Counted from the first letter of the stretch, positions 1-9,165 are shown. The stretch is DNA of 64,000 nt from Streptococcus loxodontisalivarius (GCF_016908645.1 NZ_JAFBEH010000001.1:90263-154262); one strand, 5' to 3'. Notes: a model not told the origin generated them from the sequence alone. Program-made: numbers and translations.

Positions 1-2
1 AT

Positions 3-32
3 AAGCCTACGCTCAGCGTAGGTTTTTCTTTT
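3..32 (+). terminator. Intrinsic terminator of the gene left of the window
   Basis: A 7-bp stem CCTACGC/GCGTAGG with a 3-nt loop (6-22) is followed by a T tract. It closes an operon lying outside the window. Confidence 0.8.
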
Positions 33-62
33 AGCGTCATAGAAAACGCTATCATAAAACTA

Positions 63-116
63 AATTGTCAGAATTTTACAAAAATCCTTGCCAATGCTTC
101 TAAAAAGCGATATACT
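63..116 (+). promoter_or_regulatory. ilvE promoter with CodY-like box
   Basis: A -35 TTGCCA (88-93) and -10 TATACT (111-116) are 17 bp apart. Just upstream, 63-77 reads AATTGTCAGAATTTT, 12 of 15 matches to the CodY consensus AATTTTCWGAAAATT. CodY control of branched-chain amino-acid genes is known in streptococci; its action here is inferred. Confidence 0.65.
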
Positions 117-151
117 AGACAACAGTTAATCACAGAAAAGAGGATACTCAT

Positions 152-1174
152 ATGACAGTAGATATTGATTGGGAAAACCTAGGATTTGCTTATCGTCAAC
201 TTCCATTACGCTATATTTCTTACTATAAAGATGGTAAGTGGGATGAAGGACAATTGACAGAAGATGCAACCCTCCACATTTCAGAAGCATCACCTGCACT
301 TCACTATGGTCAACAAGCCTTCGAAGGTTTGAAAGCCTACCGTACTAAAGATGGTTCAGTGCAACTTTTCCGTCCAGACCAAAATGCAGAGCGTCTTCAA
401 CGTACTGCAGACCGTCTTTTGATGCCACAAGTTCCAACAGAAAAATTTGTTGAAGCTGCAAAACAAGTGGTTAAAGCAAATGAAGACTTTGTCCCACCAT
501 ACGGAACAGGTGCAACTCTTTACCTTCGTCCACTTTTGATTGGTGTTGGTGATATTATCGGTGTTCATCCAGCTGAGGAATATATCTTTACTATCTTTGC
601 TATGCCTGTTGGTAACTACTTCAAAGGTGGTTTGGCACCAACTAACTTCTTAATTCAAGATGATTATGACCGTGCAGCTCCTCATGGAACAGGTGCAGCC
701 AAAGTAGGTGGTAACTACGCTGCCAGTCTTCTTCCAGGTCAGTATGCAAAATCTAAAGGATTTTCAGATGTCATCTATCTCGACCCAGCAACTCATACTA
801 AGATTGAAGAAGTTGGTTCAGCAAACTTCTTTGGTATTACAGCAGATAATGAATTTATCACACCACTCAGCCCATCAATCTTGCCATCAATTACCAAGTA
901 TTCACTCCTTTATTTGGCTGAAAATCGTTTCGGTATGAAAGCTATCGAGGGTGATGTTCGTGTAGATGAGCTTGATAAGTTTATTGAAGCAGGTGCTTGT
1001 GGTACAGCAGCAGTTATTTCACCAATTGGTGGCGTGCAACACGGTGATGACTTCCATGTTTTCTATTCAGAAACAGAAGTTGGACCAGTGACACGTAAAC
1101 TCTATGACGAGTTGACAGGAATTCAGTTTGGTGATGTTGAAGCACCAGAAGGCTGGATTGTCAAAGTTGACTAA
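152..1174 (+). CDS. ilvE: Branched-chain amino acid aminotransferase
   Basis: This PLP enzyme (fold-type IV) transfers the amino group between glutamate and the keto acids of leucine, isoleucine and valine, in the cytoplasm. At 340 residues it is full length for the class. The Schiff-base lysine lies in GAAKVGGNYA at about residue 184. The start has an AGAGGA ribosome site 8-9 nt upstream. The gene appears monocistronic, with its own promoter and a terminator at 1189. A CodY-like box upstream fits control by branched-chain amino-acid supply. Identification is firm. Confidence 0.95.
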   Translation: MTVDIDWENLGFAYRQLPLRYISYYKDGKWDEGQLTEDATLHISEASPALHYGQQAFEGLKAYRTKDGSVQLFRPDQNAERLQRTADRLLMPQVPTEKFVEAAKQVVKANEDFVPPYGTGATLYLRPLLIGVGDIIGVHPAEEYIFTIFAMPVGNYFKGGLAPTNFLIQDDYDRAAPHGTGAAKVGGNYAASLLPGQYAKSKGFSDVIYLDPATHTKIEEVGSANFFGITADNEFITPLSPSILPSITKYSLLYLAENRFGMKAIEGDVRVDELDKFIEAGACGTAAVISPIGGVQHGDDFHVFYSETEVGPVTRKLYDELTGIQFGDVEAPEGWIVKVD

Positions 1175-1188
1175 GAGCTAAGATTTTG

Positions 1189-1227
1189 AAAAGCTTTGCA
1201 GGTTAATCTTGCAAGCTTTTTTGTTTT
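1189..1227 (+). terminator. ilvE terminator
   Basis: Arms AAAAGCTTTGCA and TGCAAGCTTTT form a stem with one bulge, followed by a T-rich tail. A weak promoter for the next gene overlaps it (TTGCAA at 1209, TAAAAT at 1232, 17-bp spacing). Confidence 0.75.
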
Positions 1228-1267
1228 CGTGTAAAATGGTAAGGAAAATGAGGTCAAGAGGTAAATT

Positions 1268-1498
1268 ATGAGTAAAAAAGACAAAAAAATCGAAATTCAA
1301 ATCGCTGACGCAAAAGTTTCAGTAAACAATGTGAAACTTGATGGCTATTCACTATCAATCGGTAAGAAAGCTATTGGTGAAATTGCAGAGCTTGACGACC
1401 AATTTGTTATTGTTAAAGATGGAATCGCAAGTTCTTTCCACAAGAAGCTTGAAGCAGCCGTAGCAGTAATCGTTGAAGAATATAACCTAAATCGCTAA
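1268..1498 (+). CDS. DUF2969 family protein
   Basis: This 76-residue protein, rich in lysine and glutamate at its start, matches the small DUF2969 proteins conserved in streptococci and lactococci. It has no signal peptide or membrane segment and is probably a cytoplasmic beta-rich domain. Its biochemical role is unknown. It lies between ilvE and a tRNA pair and probably has its own weak promoter. The start is preceded by a purine-rich AAGAGGT ribosome site. The family assignment is from memory of the sequence; no function is claimed. Confidence 0.75.
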   Translation: MSKKDKKIEIQIADAKVSVNNVKLDGYSLSIGKKAIGEIAELDDQFVIVKDGIASSFHKKLEAAVAVIVEEYNLNR

Positions 1499-1514
1499 AA
1501 AAATAAAAAAAGTC

Positions 1515-1543
1515 TTGCACACCAACAAAATCTATGATAGAAT
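1515..1543 (+). promoter_or_regulatory. Promoter of the tRNA-Tyr/tRNA-Gln unit
   Basis: TTGCAC (1515-1520) and TAGAAT (1538-1543) are spaced 17 bp, ending 15 nt before the tRNA-Tyr 5' end. Confidence 0.7.
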
Positions 1544-1558
1544 AGTTTTTGTTGTTAA

Positions 1559-1639
1559 GGAAAGATAGCGAAGAGGCTAAACGCGGCGGACTGTAAATCC
1601 GCTCCTTCGGGTTCGGGGGTTCGAATCCCTCTCTTTCCA
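1559..1639 (+). tRNA. tRNA-Tyr (GTA)
   Basis: The acceptor stem GGAAAGA/TCTTTCC has discriminator A. The anticodon stem GCGGA/TCCGC holds the loop CTGTAAA, giving anticodon GTA. A long variable arm (class II) and a T arm with TTCGAAT are present. The 3' CCA is not encoded. Confidence 0.95.
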
Positions 1640-1644
1640 TTTAA

Positions 1645-1716
1645 TGGGGTATAGCCAAGCGGTAAGGCAAGGGACTTTGACTCCCTCATGCGTTGGTTCG
1701 AATCCAGCTACCCCAG
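1645..1716 (+). tRNA. tRNA-Gln (TTG)
   Basis: The acceptor stem TGGGGTA/TACCCCA has discriminator G. The anticodon loop CTTTGAC gives anticodon TTG. It begins 5 nt after tRNA-Tyr, so the two are co-transcribed. CCA is not encoded. Confidence 0.95.
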
Positions 1717-1721
1717 TCAAA

Positions 1722-1823
1722 GGTATCAGATTTTATCTGACACCGTCAAAGAGATAATTGCTTGTCCTTGCGGGTACCTTGAGAAAATATATTGTTATCA
1801 AAAGCTAGCTCTGCTAGCTTTTG
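1722..1823 (+). promoter_or_regulatory. Structured rpsA leader with terminator-like hairpin
   Basis: Between tRNA-Gln and rpsA there are two hairpins. The first (1722-1744) has the stem TCAGAT/ATCTGA, extended by GGT/ACC across an A-C mismatch. The second (1799-1823) is an 11-bp perfect stem with a TCT loop and A/T-rich flanks, like an intrinsic terminator with a short T tail. It ends 2 nt before the rpsA Shine-Dalgarno GGAGG at 1826. Confidence 0.6.
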
Positions 1824-1840
1824 TTGGAGGATTTTTTAGA

Positions 1841-3043
1841 ATGAATGAATTTGAAGATTTGCTAAACAGTGTTAGCGAAGTTAACCCTGGTGATGTTGTC
1901 ACTGCGGAAGTTTTAACTGTTGATAATGGTCAAGCAAACGTTGTTATCGAAGGCACTGGTATTGAAGGTGTTCTTACTCTTCGTGAATTGACTAACGATC
2001 GTGATGCTGACATCAACGACTTTGTTAAAGCTGGCGAAACACTTGAAGTGCTTGTTCTTCGTCAAGTTGTAGGTAAAGATACTGATACTGTTACTTACCT
2101 TGTATCTAAAAAACGCTTGGAAGCTCGCAAAGCATGGGACAAGCTTGTTGGTCGTGAAGAAGAAGTTGTTACTGTTAAAGGTACTCGTGCCGTTAAAGGT
2201 GGACTTTCAGTTGAATTTGAAGGTATCCGTGGATTTATCCCAGCTTCAATGATCGATACTCGTTTTGTTCGTAACACTGAACAATTCGTAGGTCAAGAAT
2301 TTGGTGCTAAAATTAAAGAAGTTGATGCTTCAGAAAACCGTTTCATCCTTTCACGTCGTGAAGTTGTTGAAGCAGCTGCAGCAGAAGCTCGTAAAGAAAT
2401 TTTCTCAAAAATTGAAGTTGGTTCAGTTGTAACTGGTAAAGTTGCACGTTTGACAAGCTTCGGTGCTTTCATCGACCTTGGTGGTGTTGACGGACTTGTT
2501 CACGTGACTGAATTGTCACACGAACGTAACGTTTCACCAAAATCTGTTGTATCAGTTGGTGATGAAGTTGAAGTTAAAGTTCTTGCTATTGACGAAGAAG
2601 CAGGTCGTGTATCACTTTCATTGAAAGCTACAACACCTGGACCATGGGATGGTGTTGAACAAAAACTTGCTGCTGGTGATGTTATCGAAGGTAAAGTTAA
2701 ACGTTTGACTGACTTCGGTGCTTTCGTTGAAGTATTGCCTGGTATCGATGGACTTGTTCACATCTCACAAATTTCACACAAACGTGTTGAAAATCCAAAA
2801 GATGTTCTTTCAGTAGGTCAAGACGTTACTGTTAAAGTTCTTGAAGTAAATGCTGATGCAGAACGTGTATCACTTTCAATCAAAGCTCTTGAAGAACGCC
2901 CAGCACAAGCTGAAGGTGAAAAAGAAGAAAAACGTCAATCACGTCCACGTCGTCCAAAACGTCAAGAAAAACGTGATTACGAACTTCCAGAAACTCAAAC
3001 TGGATTCTCAATGGCTGATCTTTTCGGTGATATTGAATTGTAA
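1841..3043 (+). CDS. rpsA: 30S ribosomal protein S1
   Basis: S1 helps the 30S subunit bind mRNA. The 400-residue product has four S1 (OB-fold) domains at about 15-85, 103-170, 193-262 and 278-348. The last two carry the strongest signatures ([12 protein letters not shown] and [13 protein letters not shown]). A basic, glutamate-rich tail runs from about 352 to 385. Firmicute S1 proteins are shorter than the six-domain E. coli form, as here. An open frame reaches back to 1688 but overlaps tRNA-Gln. The ATG at 1841 has GGAGG 10 nt upstream and gives the usual N-terminus MNEFEDL. Confidence 0.95.
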   Translation: MNEFEDLLNSVSEVNPGDVVTAEVLTVDNGQANVVIEGTGIEGVLTLRELTNDRDADINDFVKAGETLEVLVLRQVVGKDTDTVTYLVSKKRLEARKAWDKLVGREEEVVTVKGTRAVKGGLSVEFEGIRGFIPASMIDTRFVRNTEQFVGQEFGAKIKEVDASENRFILSRREVVEAAAAEARKEIFSKIEVGSVVTGKVARLTSFGAFIDLGGVDGLVHVTELSHERNVSPKSVVSVGDEVEVKVLAIDEEAGRVSLSLKATTPGPWDGVEQKLAAGDVIEGKVKRLTDFGAFVEVLPGIDGLVHISQISHKRVENPKDVLSVGQDVTVKVLEVNADAERVSLSIKALEERPAQAEGEKEEKRQSRPRRPKRQEKRDYELPETQTGFSMADLFGDIEL

Positions 3044-3050
3044 TTATAAT

Positions 3051-3078
3051 ACAGAGCTTGCTTAGCAGGCTCTTTTCT
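3051..3078 (+). terminator. rpsA terminator
   Basis: A 9-bp stem AGAGCTTGC/GCAGGCTCT (one wobble) with loop TTA is followed by TTTTC. Confidence 0.8.
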
Positions 3079-3079
3079 A

Positions 3080-3104
3080 TAGTTTGAACCAATCGTTCAA
3101 ACTA
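3080..3104 (+). repeat. Perfect 10-bp inverted repeat before tRNA-Arg
   Basis: TAGTTTGAAC and GTTCAAACTA are separated by 5 nt. The repeat ends 4 nt before the tRNA-Arg 5' end and has no T tract. Confidence 0.7.
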
Positions 3105-3108
3105 CTTT

Positions 3109-3180
3109 CCATCCTTAGTGTAATGGATATCACGCAAGATTCCGGTTCTTGAAATAGGGGTTCGATTCCCTTAGGGTGGA
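3109..3180 (+). tRNA. tRNA-Arg (CCG)
   Basis: The acceptor stem CCATCCT/AGGGTGG has discriminator A. The anticodon stem CAAGA/TCTTG holds TTCCGGT, giving anticodon CCG. The T loop is TTCGATT. CCA is not encoded. No convincing promoter is seen just upstream, so it may depend on readthrough from rpsA. Confidence 0.93.
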
Positions 3181-3192
3181 TAAACACAAGCT

Positions 3193-3226
3193 AAAAACTC
3201 TTGATATATAAGAGTTTTTAATTTTC
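3193..3226 (+). terminator. tRNA-Arg terminator
   Basis: AAAAACTCTT/AAGAGTTTTT forms a 10-bp stem followed by a T-rich tail. Confidence 0.8.
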
Positions 3227-3242
3227 TTGCTCCAAATCAAAG

Positions 3243-3280
3243 AAAAGAGATTGAACAATTTTATTCAATCTCTTTTTTCT
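3243..3280. terminator. Bidirectional terminator between tRNA-Arg and the lipoprotein gene
   Basis: A 13-bp stem AAAAGAGATTGAA/TTCAATCTCTTTT has T tracts on both strands. It serves the minus-strand lipoprotein gene ending at 3302 and backs up the tRNA terminator. Confidence 0.8.
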
Positions 3281-3301
3281 ATTTGTTTTTGAGGTCTTAA
3301 A

Positions 3302-3913
3302 TTAGTTACTTAAACCAACTTGATTTTCAGTAGTTAAGATATTATTTGTAAAGTTCAATTCAACTTGTGCTGTTGAATCAGTTTTGAGTCCACTAGTCCA
3401 AATTGCTTGAACTTGTTCGCTATCTGAAGAAACTGCACGAGACATAACGTCTGGTTCACCCAGAATTTGTACTGCTTGATCATAGGTAGTTTCATTAACT
3501 TTAAGCTTATTATAGTCTTTTAAGGTAACCTTGGCATCGCGAATAAAGCTAAAGCCTGAAATTGATTTTGCAATCGTAGAGTTGTTATACAATTGAGCTT
3601 CAATTGTTATTGCATCAATTTGCCAAGTATATGCTTCTACAGTTGCGTCGCCAGCTGCTCTTTGTTCATGGCTGTTAGGTTGACCGAAAAGTTCAGTGAG
3701 TTGTTCCAAGGTAGAACCACCTTGGAAATTATTAGCAGCTGTTCCTGTAGTGATTTTGTTAAAATTTAAACGAGTTTCTTGATTATCAGCAGTTAGCTGG
3801 TTAACACTACTAGATGAGCTTGAAGAAGTGTCTGTACTTGATGTTGAACATGCAGCTAAGCTTAGACTTGCAATAATTGCCAGTGAGAGACTGACTAGTT
3901 TTTTTGATTTCAT
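3302..3913 (-). CDS. DUF3862-type lipoprotein with two BamE-like repeats
   Basis: This 203-residue secreted lipoprotein has a lipobox (SLAAC) and a serine-rich linker. Two similar segments follow, about residues 55-125 and 130-203. Each starts with a short pattern (GGSTLEQLTELFGQP, NETTYDQAVQILGEP) typical of the SmpA/OmlA-like and DUF3862 folds of streptococci. It should sit on the outer face of the membrane; its substrate or partner is unknown. A TTG codon at 3925 opens the frame, but the ATG at 3913 has GGAG at the right distance and begins the signal peptide. Confidence 0.75.
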   Translation of the reverse strand: MKSKKLVSLSLAIIASLSLAACSTSSTDTSSSSSSSVNQLTADNQETRLNFNKITTGTAANNFQGGSTLEQLTELFGQPNSHEQRAAGDATVEAYTWQIDAITIEAQLYNNSTIAKSISGFSFIRDAKVTLKDYNKLKVNETTYDQAVQILGEPDVMSRAVSSDSEQVQAIWTSGLKTDSTAQVELNFTNNILTTENQVGLSN

Positions 3914-3941
3914 AAGTTTCTCCAATTTTTATTTATTAAAT

Positions 3942-3950
3942 ATTATAGCA
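3942..3950 (-). promoter_or_regulatory. Extended -10 promoter of the lipoprotein gene
   Basis: On the minus strand TGCTATAAT matches an extended -10. No clear -35 is present. Confidence 0.6.
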
Positions 3951-3990
3951 TATTTAATATGATAATTCCTCTTGCTTATTCTTTGTAATA

Positions 3991-4026
3991 TAAAAGAAAG
4001 AACCTAAGACATTGTCTCAAGTTCCT
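3991..4026 (-). terminator. ssrA terminator
   Basis: On the minus strand an 11-bp stem with two wobbles and an AAT loop is followed by TTTCTTTT, just after the tmRNA 3' end. Confidence 0.85.
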
Positions 4027-4033
4027 TTTCTGA

Positions 4034-4379
4034 TGGAGCCGGTGGGAGTTGAACCCACGTCCAAACACCTGCCAACATATTTGTCTACAACCATAGGTTA
4101 TGTTTTTGATTTAACCATCAGACGAGACATAACTCAACCCTTCAGATAGCGAGCCTATCAATCTCTTTTTAACTAGCTAGGCAATAGTTAAACGTATCTT
4201 GCTAATAATAAGACCTGAAACTAAACGCAAGCAATCCAGTCCAAGTCACGCGAGCTGGTGTTTAGGCAGCTACAGCGTAAGAGTTTGTATTTTTTGCAGT
4301 TATATTTAACTGAGCGTTTACGTCGCCACACGAGTCGCAAAATATGCCTCATAATGCCTGTCGAATCCGTAACGACCCC
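4034..4379 (-). ncRNA. ssrA: tmRNA (transfer-messenger RNA)
   Basis: tmRNA rescues ribosomes stalled on broken mRNAs and tags the nascent peptide for proteolysis, working with SmpB. On the minus strand the 5' end GGGGTCGTTACGG and 3' end CCGGCTCCA form the tRNA-like half. The T loop GTTCAACTC is present. The tag frame at 4262-4297 reads AKNTNSYAVAA and then a stop, the streptococcal tag. The 3' CCA is not fully encoded, so the last bases are approximate. The open frame seen across this RNA is not a gene. Confidence 0.95.
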
Positions 4380-4401
4380 ATATGAGAAATGATACTTCCT
4401 T

Positions 4402-4430
4402 ATTATAACAGAGAGTTCTTGAAATAGCAA
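4402..4430 (-). promoter_or_regulatory. ssrA promoter
   Basis: On the minus strand TTGCTA (4425-4430) and TATAAT (4402-4407) are spaced 17 bp, placing transcription start about 15-20 nt before the mature 5' end. Confidence 0.8.
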
Positions 4431-4464
4431 AAATTTCAATATTGAATCATTCCTGTTGTTTTTG

Positions 4465-4690
4465 TTTTTTCGATATTCTCCTTAGGTCGGCAACCCAAAA
4501 TTCAGACTTGCTATAAGTTCATCGGTCTGTTTGAGGAGGGTAACAGGAAACGAAGAATTATCGAAATTACCATTTCGTGTCGCAAACCTTCAGTTTCATT
4601 ACTAAAGGAAATGCCTAGGGGCTTTTCTCTTCGCTTTCTAGTTTTAAGGCTCAGACCTAAAATAGCCCACTGTGCTATTTTACTCCTAAA
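4465..4690. repeat. Mosaic intergenic repeat, copy A
   Basis: The 530-nt gap between ssrA and dnaE holds no convincing gene. Bases 4628-4658 are the exact reverse complement of 39170-39200 (31 bp). A second block near 4468-4490 resembles the reverse complement of 39260-39288. A small hairpin AAATAGC/GCTATTT follows at about 4659-4679. The short open frame across this block is judged spurious. Confidence 0.65.
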
Positions 4691-4756
4691 CGAATGTGTC
4701 GCTCTTAGCACCACGGTAGAGAGAATCGAAGGTGGCGTACCTCGTACGCCTAAAGC

Positions 4757-4823
4757 ATCGTCACGATAAATTAACCTCCCATCATATATGATGATATTTT
4801 TAATTTATCGTCGCGATTTTTTT
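4757..4823 (+). terminator. Orphan plus-strand terminator upstream of dnaE
   Basis: A stem of about 18 bp with two mismatches joins 4757-4774 to 4800-4817. An inner palindrome CATCATATATGATG sits in the loop and TTTTTTT follows. No plus-strand gene precedes it, so the transcript it would end is unidentified. Confidence 0.65.
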
Positions 4824-4900
4824 GACTTAGCAAAGCCTTGTCTATGCTGAGATAAGCAACAACTGAACTTCTTCAATATCAGGTATGCTAAGAGAACTTT

Positions 4901-4930
4901 TTGCCTATTTTATCCTATTCATAGTATAAT
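4901..4930 (+). promoter_or_regulatory. dnaE promoter
   Basis: TTGCCT (4901-4906) and TATAAT (4925-4930) are spaced 18 bp. Confidence 0.75.
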
Positions 4931-4967
4931 AGATAAGATAAATCAAAAAAGAAGGAGGGGATTTGCC

Positions 4968-7900
4968 ATGTTTGCACCCTTGGATACCAAAACGGTCTAT
5001 TCCTTTATGGATAGTGTGATTGACTTGAGGACCTACATTGACCGTGCTAAAGATTTGGGTTATAGCCATGTCGGTATCATGGATAAGGATAATCTCTATG
5101 CTGGCTATCATTTTATCAAAATGGCAGAGCAGGCTGGTTTAACTGGTGTTCTTGGCTTAGATTGTCAGATTGATTTTTCTGGTCAATTACTATCCACACG
5201 TTTGCTTGCGCTGTCTAGTAAGGGCTACCAAAATCTGATGAAAATTTCAACGGAAATCATGTCAGATAATCATGACTATTCTCTCTTAGAAGCCTTCTTT
5301 GAAGATATTTGTTTGATTATTCCTCATTTTCAAGGAATTGAGACTCTTAATTTAAATCGTGATTTTTATATTGGTGTTGATTTGGAAACAGAAGAAACTG
5401 TCTTTTCAAAACCAATTCTCCCTCTCTATACCATCCGCTATTTTTCAAATGAAGATAGGGAGACCATCCAGGTTCTACATGCCATCAAAGATAACCTACC
5501 TCTGAGAGAAGTGAAGCCGGTTGCTGAAAATCAGTTACTGTTTCCAATGAAGACAATGGAGCAAGCCTTTCTTTCAAAATTCCCTGAGAGTATTGATAAT
5601 TTAGGAAAAGTTATCTCTTCAATTCATTATGACTTCGATAGCAATCTTAAATTACCACGATTCAATCGTCAGAAGGACGCTTACCTTGAACTTCGTGAGA
5701 AAACTCAGGCTGGTTTGGAGCAGAAAGGTCTTTGGTTAGCAGACTATCAAGAACGTCTGGAAAGAGAGCTTGCGGTCATCCATAAGATGGGCTTTGATGA
5801 TTACTTCCTCATTGTTTGGGATTTGCTCCGCTTTGGGCGTAGCCAAGGCTATTACATGGGGATGGGACGAGGCTCTGCTGCAGGAAGTTTGGTTGCCTAT
5901 TCACTTGATATTACTGGGATTGATCCAGTTAAGCATAATCTTCTTTTTGAGCGTTTCCTAAACGAAGAGCGTTATAGTATGCCCGATATTGATATCGACT
6001 TGCCAGATGTTTATCGCAGTGAGTTCCTGCACTATGTTAGAGATCGTTATGGGCGTGATCATGCAGCGCAGATTGTGACCTTCTCGACATTTGGTGCCAA
6101 GCAGGCGGTTCGTGATGTCTTTAAGCGTTTTGGTGCTGCTGAGTACGAGCTTTCTAACCTAACCAAAAAGATTGGCTTTAGAGATAACCTCACCAGTGTT
6201 TATGAGAAGAATGCCTCTTTTCGTCAGTTGGTTAATAGCAAAGCAGAGTACCAGAGAGCCTATTCTATTGCTAAAAAACTTGAAGGGAGACCAAGACAGA
6301 CTTCTATCCATGCCGCTGGTATCGTGATGAGTGATGATTTGTTGACAGATCATATCCCACTTAAGCCAGGTGAGGATATGATGGTGACCCAGTATGATGC
6401 AGGAGCAGTTGAAGCAAATGGTCTCTTAAAAATGGACTTTCTAGGTCTGCGAAATCTGACTTTTGTCCAGAGAATGAAAGAACTCCTTTTGTCAGAACAA
6501 GGGATTGATATTGATATTGCCAGTATCGATCTTGAAGACCAGGAAACCTTAAAACTTTTTGCTGCTGGAAATACTAAGGGTATCTTTCAATTTGAGCAAG
6601 CTGGCGCTATCAATCTCCTTAAACGTATCAAACCAAGACGATTTGAAGAAGTAGTAGCCACAACCAGTCTAAATCGACCTGGTGCTAGTGATTACATTGA
6701 TAACTTCATTAATCGTAAGTTTGGCAGGGAAGAAGTTGACTTAATCGATCCAACCATTGCTAGCATTTTAGAGCCAACTTATGGCATCATGCTCTATCAG
6801 GAGCAGGTCATGCAGATTGCGCAGGTCTATGCAGGTTTTACACTAGGTAAGGCGGATTTGCTCCGCAGGGCCATGTCTAAAAAGGATGCTAGTGAAATGC
6901 ATAAAATGTCAGCAGACTTTTATGAAGGAGCTCAGCGATTGAACAGAAATCCTCAAACAACAGAGCGCCTCTTCACCATGATGGAAAAGTTTGCAGGCTA
7001 TGGTTTTAACCGAAGTCACGCCTTTGCGTACTCGGCTCTAGCCTTTCAGTTAGCTTATTTTAAGTGTCATTATCCAGCAATTTTCTATAATGTCATGCTT
7101 AATTATTCGAGCAGTGACTATATTACAGACGCCCTCAATGCCCAGTTTGAAGTGCAGCCTTTGTCAATCAATCAGGTTCCTTATATGGACAAACTATCTG
7201 AAGGGCGAATCTACTTGGGGCTCAACAATCTTAAACCTGTTCCTAGAGACTTAGCTTACTGGATTTTAGAAAACCGTCCATTTCAAAATATGGAGGATTT
7301 TCTTAGCCGTTTACCTGAGAAATATCAGAAAGAGGAGTTTCTTGTCCCAATGATCCAAGTCGGACTTTTTGATCAGTTTGACTCAAACAGACGAAAATTG
7401 ATTGAAAATCTTTCTTCTCTGATAACTTTTGTGAGCGAACTGGGAAGTCTCTTTGCTGATTTGAGCTACAATTGGATAGAAGCTGAAGATTTTTCAAATT
7501 TGGAGAAGTACCAAGCTGAAAAAGAGATTCTAGGCATTGGCATCAGTCCACATCCGCTTAAGGAACTTTTGAAACAAGGCGGAGCTTATCAGATGATTGG
7601 ACAAGTCCAAGCAAATCAACAAGCAACGCTACTGGTACAGCTAGATAAATTGAAAATTATCAGAACTAAAAGTAATGGACAGCAGATGGCATTTGCAACG
7701 GTAACAGACACACAATCAACGATTGAAGTTACAATTTTCCCAGAAACTTTCCATCATTATAGCCAGCTTCTAAAGGAAGGCGGGCTCTATTATATGACAG
7801 GAAAGATTCAAGAACGAGATGGTAAGAATCAAATGATTCTTGGTAAACTAGAACAGGCAAGTCTTGAAAAGCTCTGGCTTTTAATTGAAAACCACCAGAA

Positions 7901-8069
7901 TGATCAGGCAATTGCCAGAGTTCTAGCAGCTTTTCCGGGTCATCTGCCAGTAGTATTACACTATAAAGAAACTGGAGAAACTATTCAAAGTCAAACCTAT
8001 TTTGTTATGAAAAATGATGAAATTCAGAATGAATTACAAGGCATAACCTTGAAAACGGTTTTTCGTTAA
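4968..8069 (+). CDS. dnaE: DNA polymerase III subunit alpha (DnaE type)
   Basis: This is the second replicative polymerase of low-GC Gram-positives, which acts with PolC at the fork and extends RNA primers. The 1033-residue product has an N-terminal PHP domain (about 1-200), a palm with GMGRGSAAGS (about 298-307) and the aspartate motif PDIDIDLPD (339-347), finger and HhH regions, and an OB-fold near 890-970. The canonical PHP metal motif LHxHSxYS reads LDTKTVYS, so the PHP active site is probably dead. The ATG at 4968 follows a very strong GAAGGAGGGG site. Length is normal for streptococcal DnaE. Confidence 0.95.
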   Translation: MFAPLDTKTVYSFMDSVIDLRTYIDRAKDLGYSHVGIMDKDNLYAGYHFIKMAEQAGLTGVLGLDCQIDFSGQLLSTRLLALSSKGYQNLMKISTEIMSDNHDYSLLEAFFEDICLIIPHFQGIETLNLNRDFYIGVDLETEETVFSKPILPLYTIRYFSNEDRETIQVLHAIKDNLPLREVKPVAENQLLFPMKTMEQAFLSKFPESIDNLGKVISSIHYDFDSNLKLPRFNRQKDAYLELREKTQAGLEQKGLWLADYQERLERELAVIHKMGFDDYFLIVWDLLRFGRSQGYYMGMGRGSAAGSLVAYSLDITGIDPVKHNLLFERFLNEERYSMPDIDIDLPDVYRSEFLHYVRDRYGRDHAAQIVTFSTFGAKQAVRDVFKRFGAAEYELSNLTKKIGFRDNLTSVYEKNASFRQLVNSKAEYQRAYSIAKKLEGRPRQTSIHAAGIVMSDDLLTDHIPLKPGEDMMVTQYDAGAVEANGLLKMDFLGLRNLTFVQRMKELLLSEQGIDIDIASIDLEDQETLKLFAAGNTKGIFQFEQAGAINLLKRIKPRRFEEVVATTSLNRPGASDYIDNFINRKFGREEVDLIDPTIASILEPTYGIMLYQEQVMQIAQVYAGFTLGKADLLRRAMSKKDASEMHKMSADFYEGAQRLNRNPQTTERLFTMMEKFAGYGFNRSHAFAYSALAFQLAYFKCHYPAIFYNVMLNYSSSDYITDALNAQFEVQPLSINQVPYMDKLSEGRIYLGLNNLKPVPRDLAYWILENRPFQNMEDFLSRLPEKYQKEEFLVPMIQVGLFDQFDSNRRKLIENLSSLITFVSELGSLFADLSYNWIEAEDFSNLEKYQAEKEILGIGISPHPLKELLKQGGAYQMIGQVQANQQATLLVQLDKLKIIRTKSNGQQMAFATVTDTQSTIEVTIFPETFHHYSQLLKEGGLYYMTGKIQERDGKNQMILGKLEQASLEKLWLLIENHQNDQAIARVLAAFPGHLPVVLHYKETGETIQSQTYFVMKNDEIQNELQGITLKTVFR
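8049..8063 (+). promoter_or_regulatory. Candidate cre (CcpA) site upstream of pfkA
   Basis: TTGAAAACGGTTTTT matches 14 of 15 positions of the cre consensus WTGNAANCGNWNNCW. It overlaps the last codons of dnaE, about 47 bp before the pfkA -10. CcpA activation of pfk-pyk is known in lactococci; here it is inferred. Confidence 0.45.
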
Positions 8070-8097
8070 ATTTTTAACAAAAATAGGAGCGTTTTGA

Positions 8098-9165
<1,068 letters not shown>

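Noticed and set aside
1688..1840. N-terminal extension of rpsA
   Set aside because: It overlaps tRNA-Gln and the leader hairpins; the ATG at 1841 has a strong ribosome site.
4511..4714. 67-codon minus-strand frame in the ssrA-dnaE gap
   Set aside because: It crosses the mosaic repeat, has no ribosome site and resembles no family; treated as chance.
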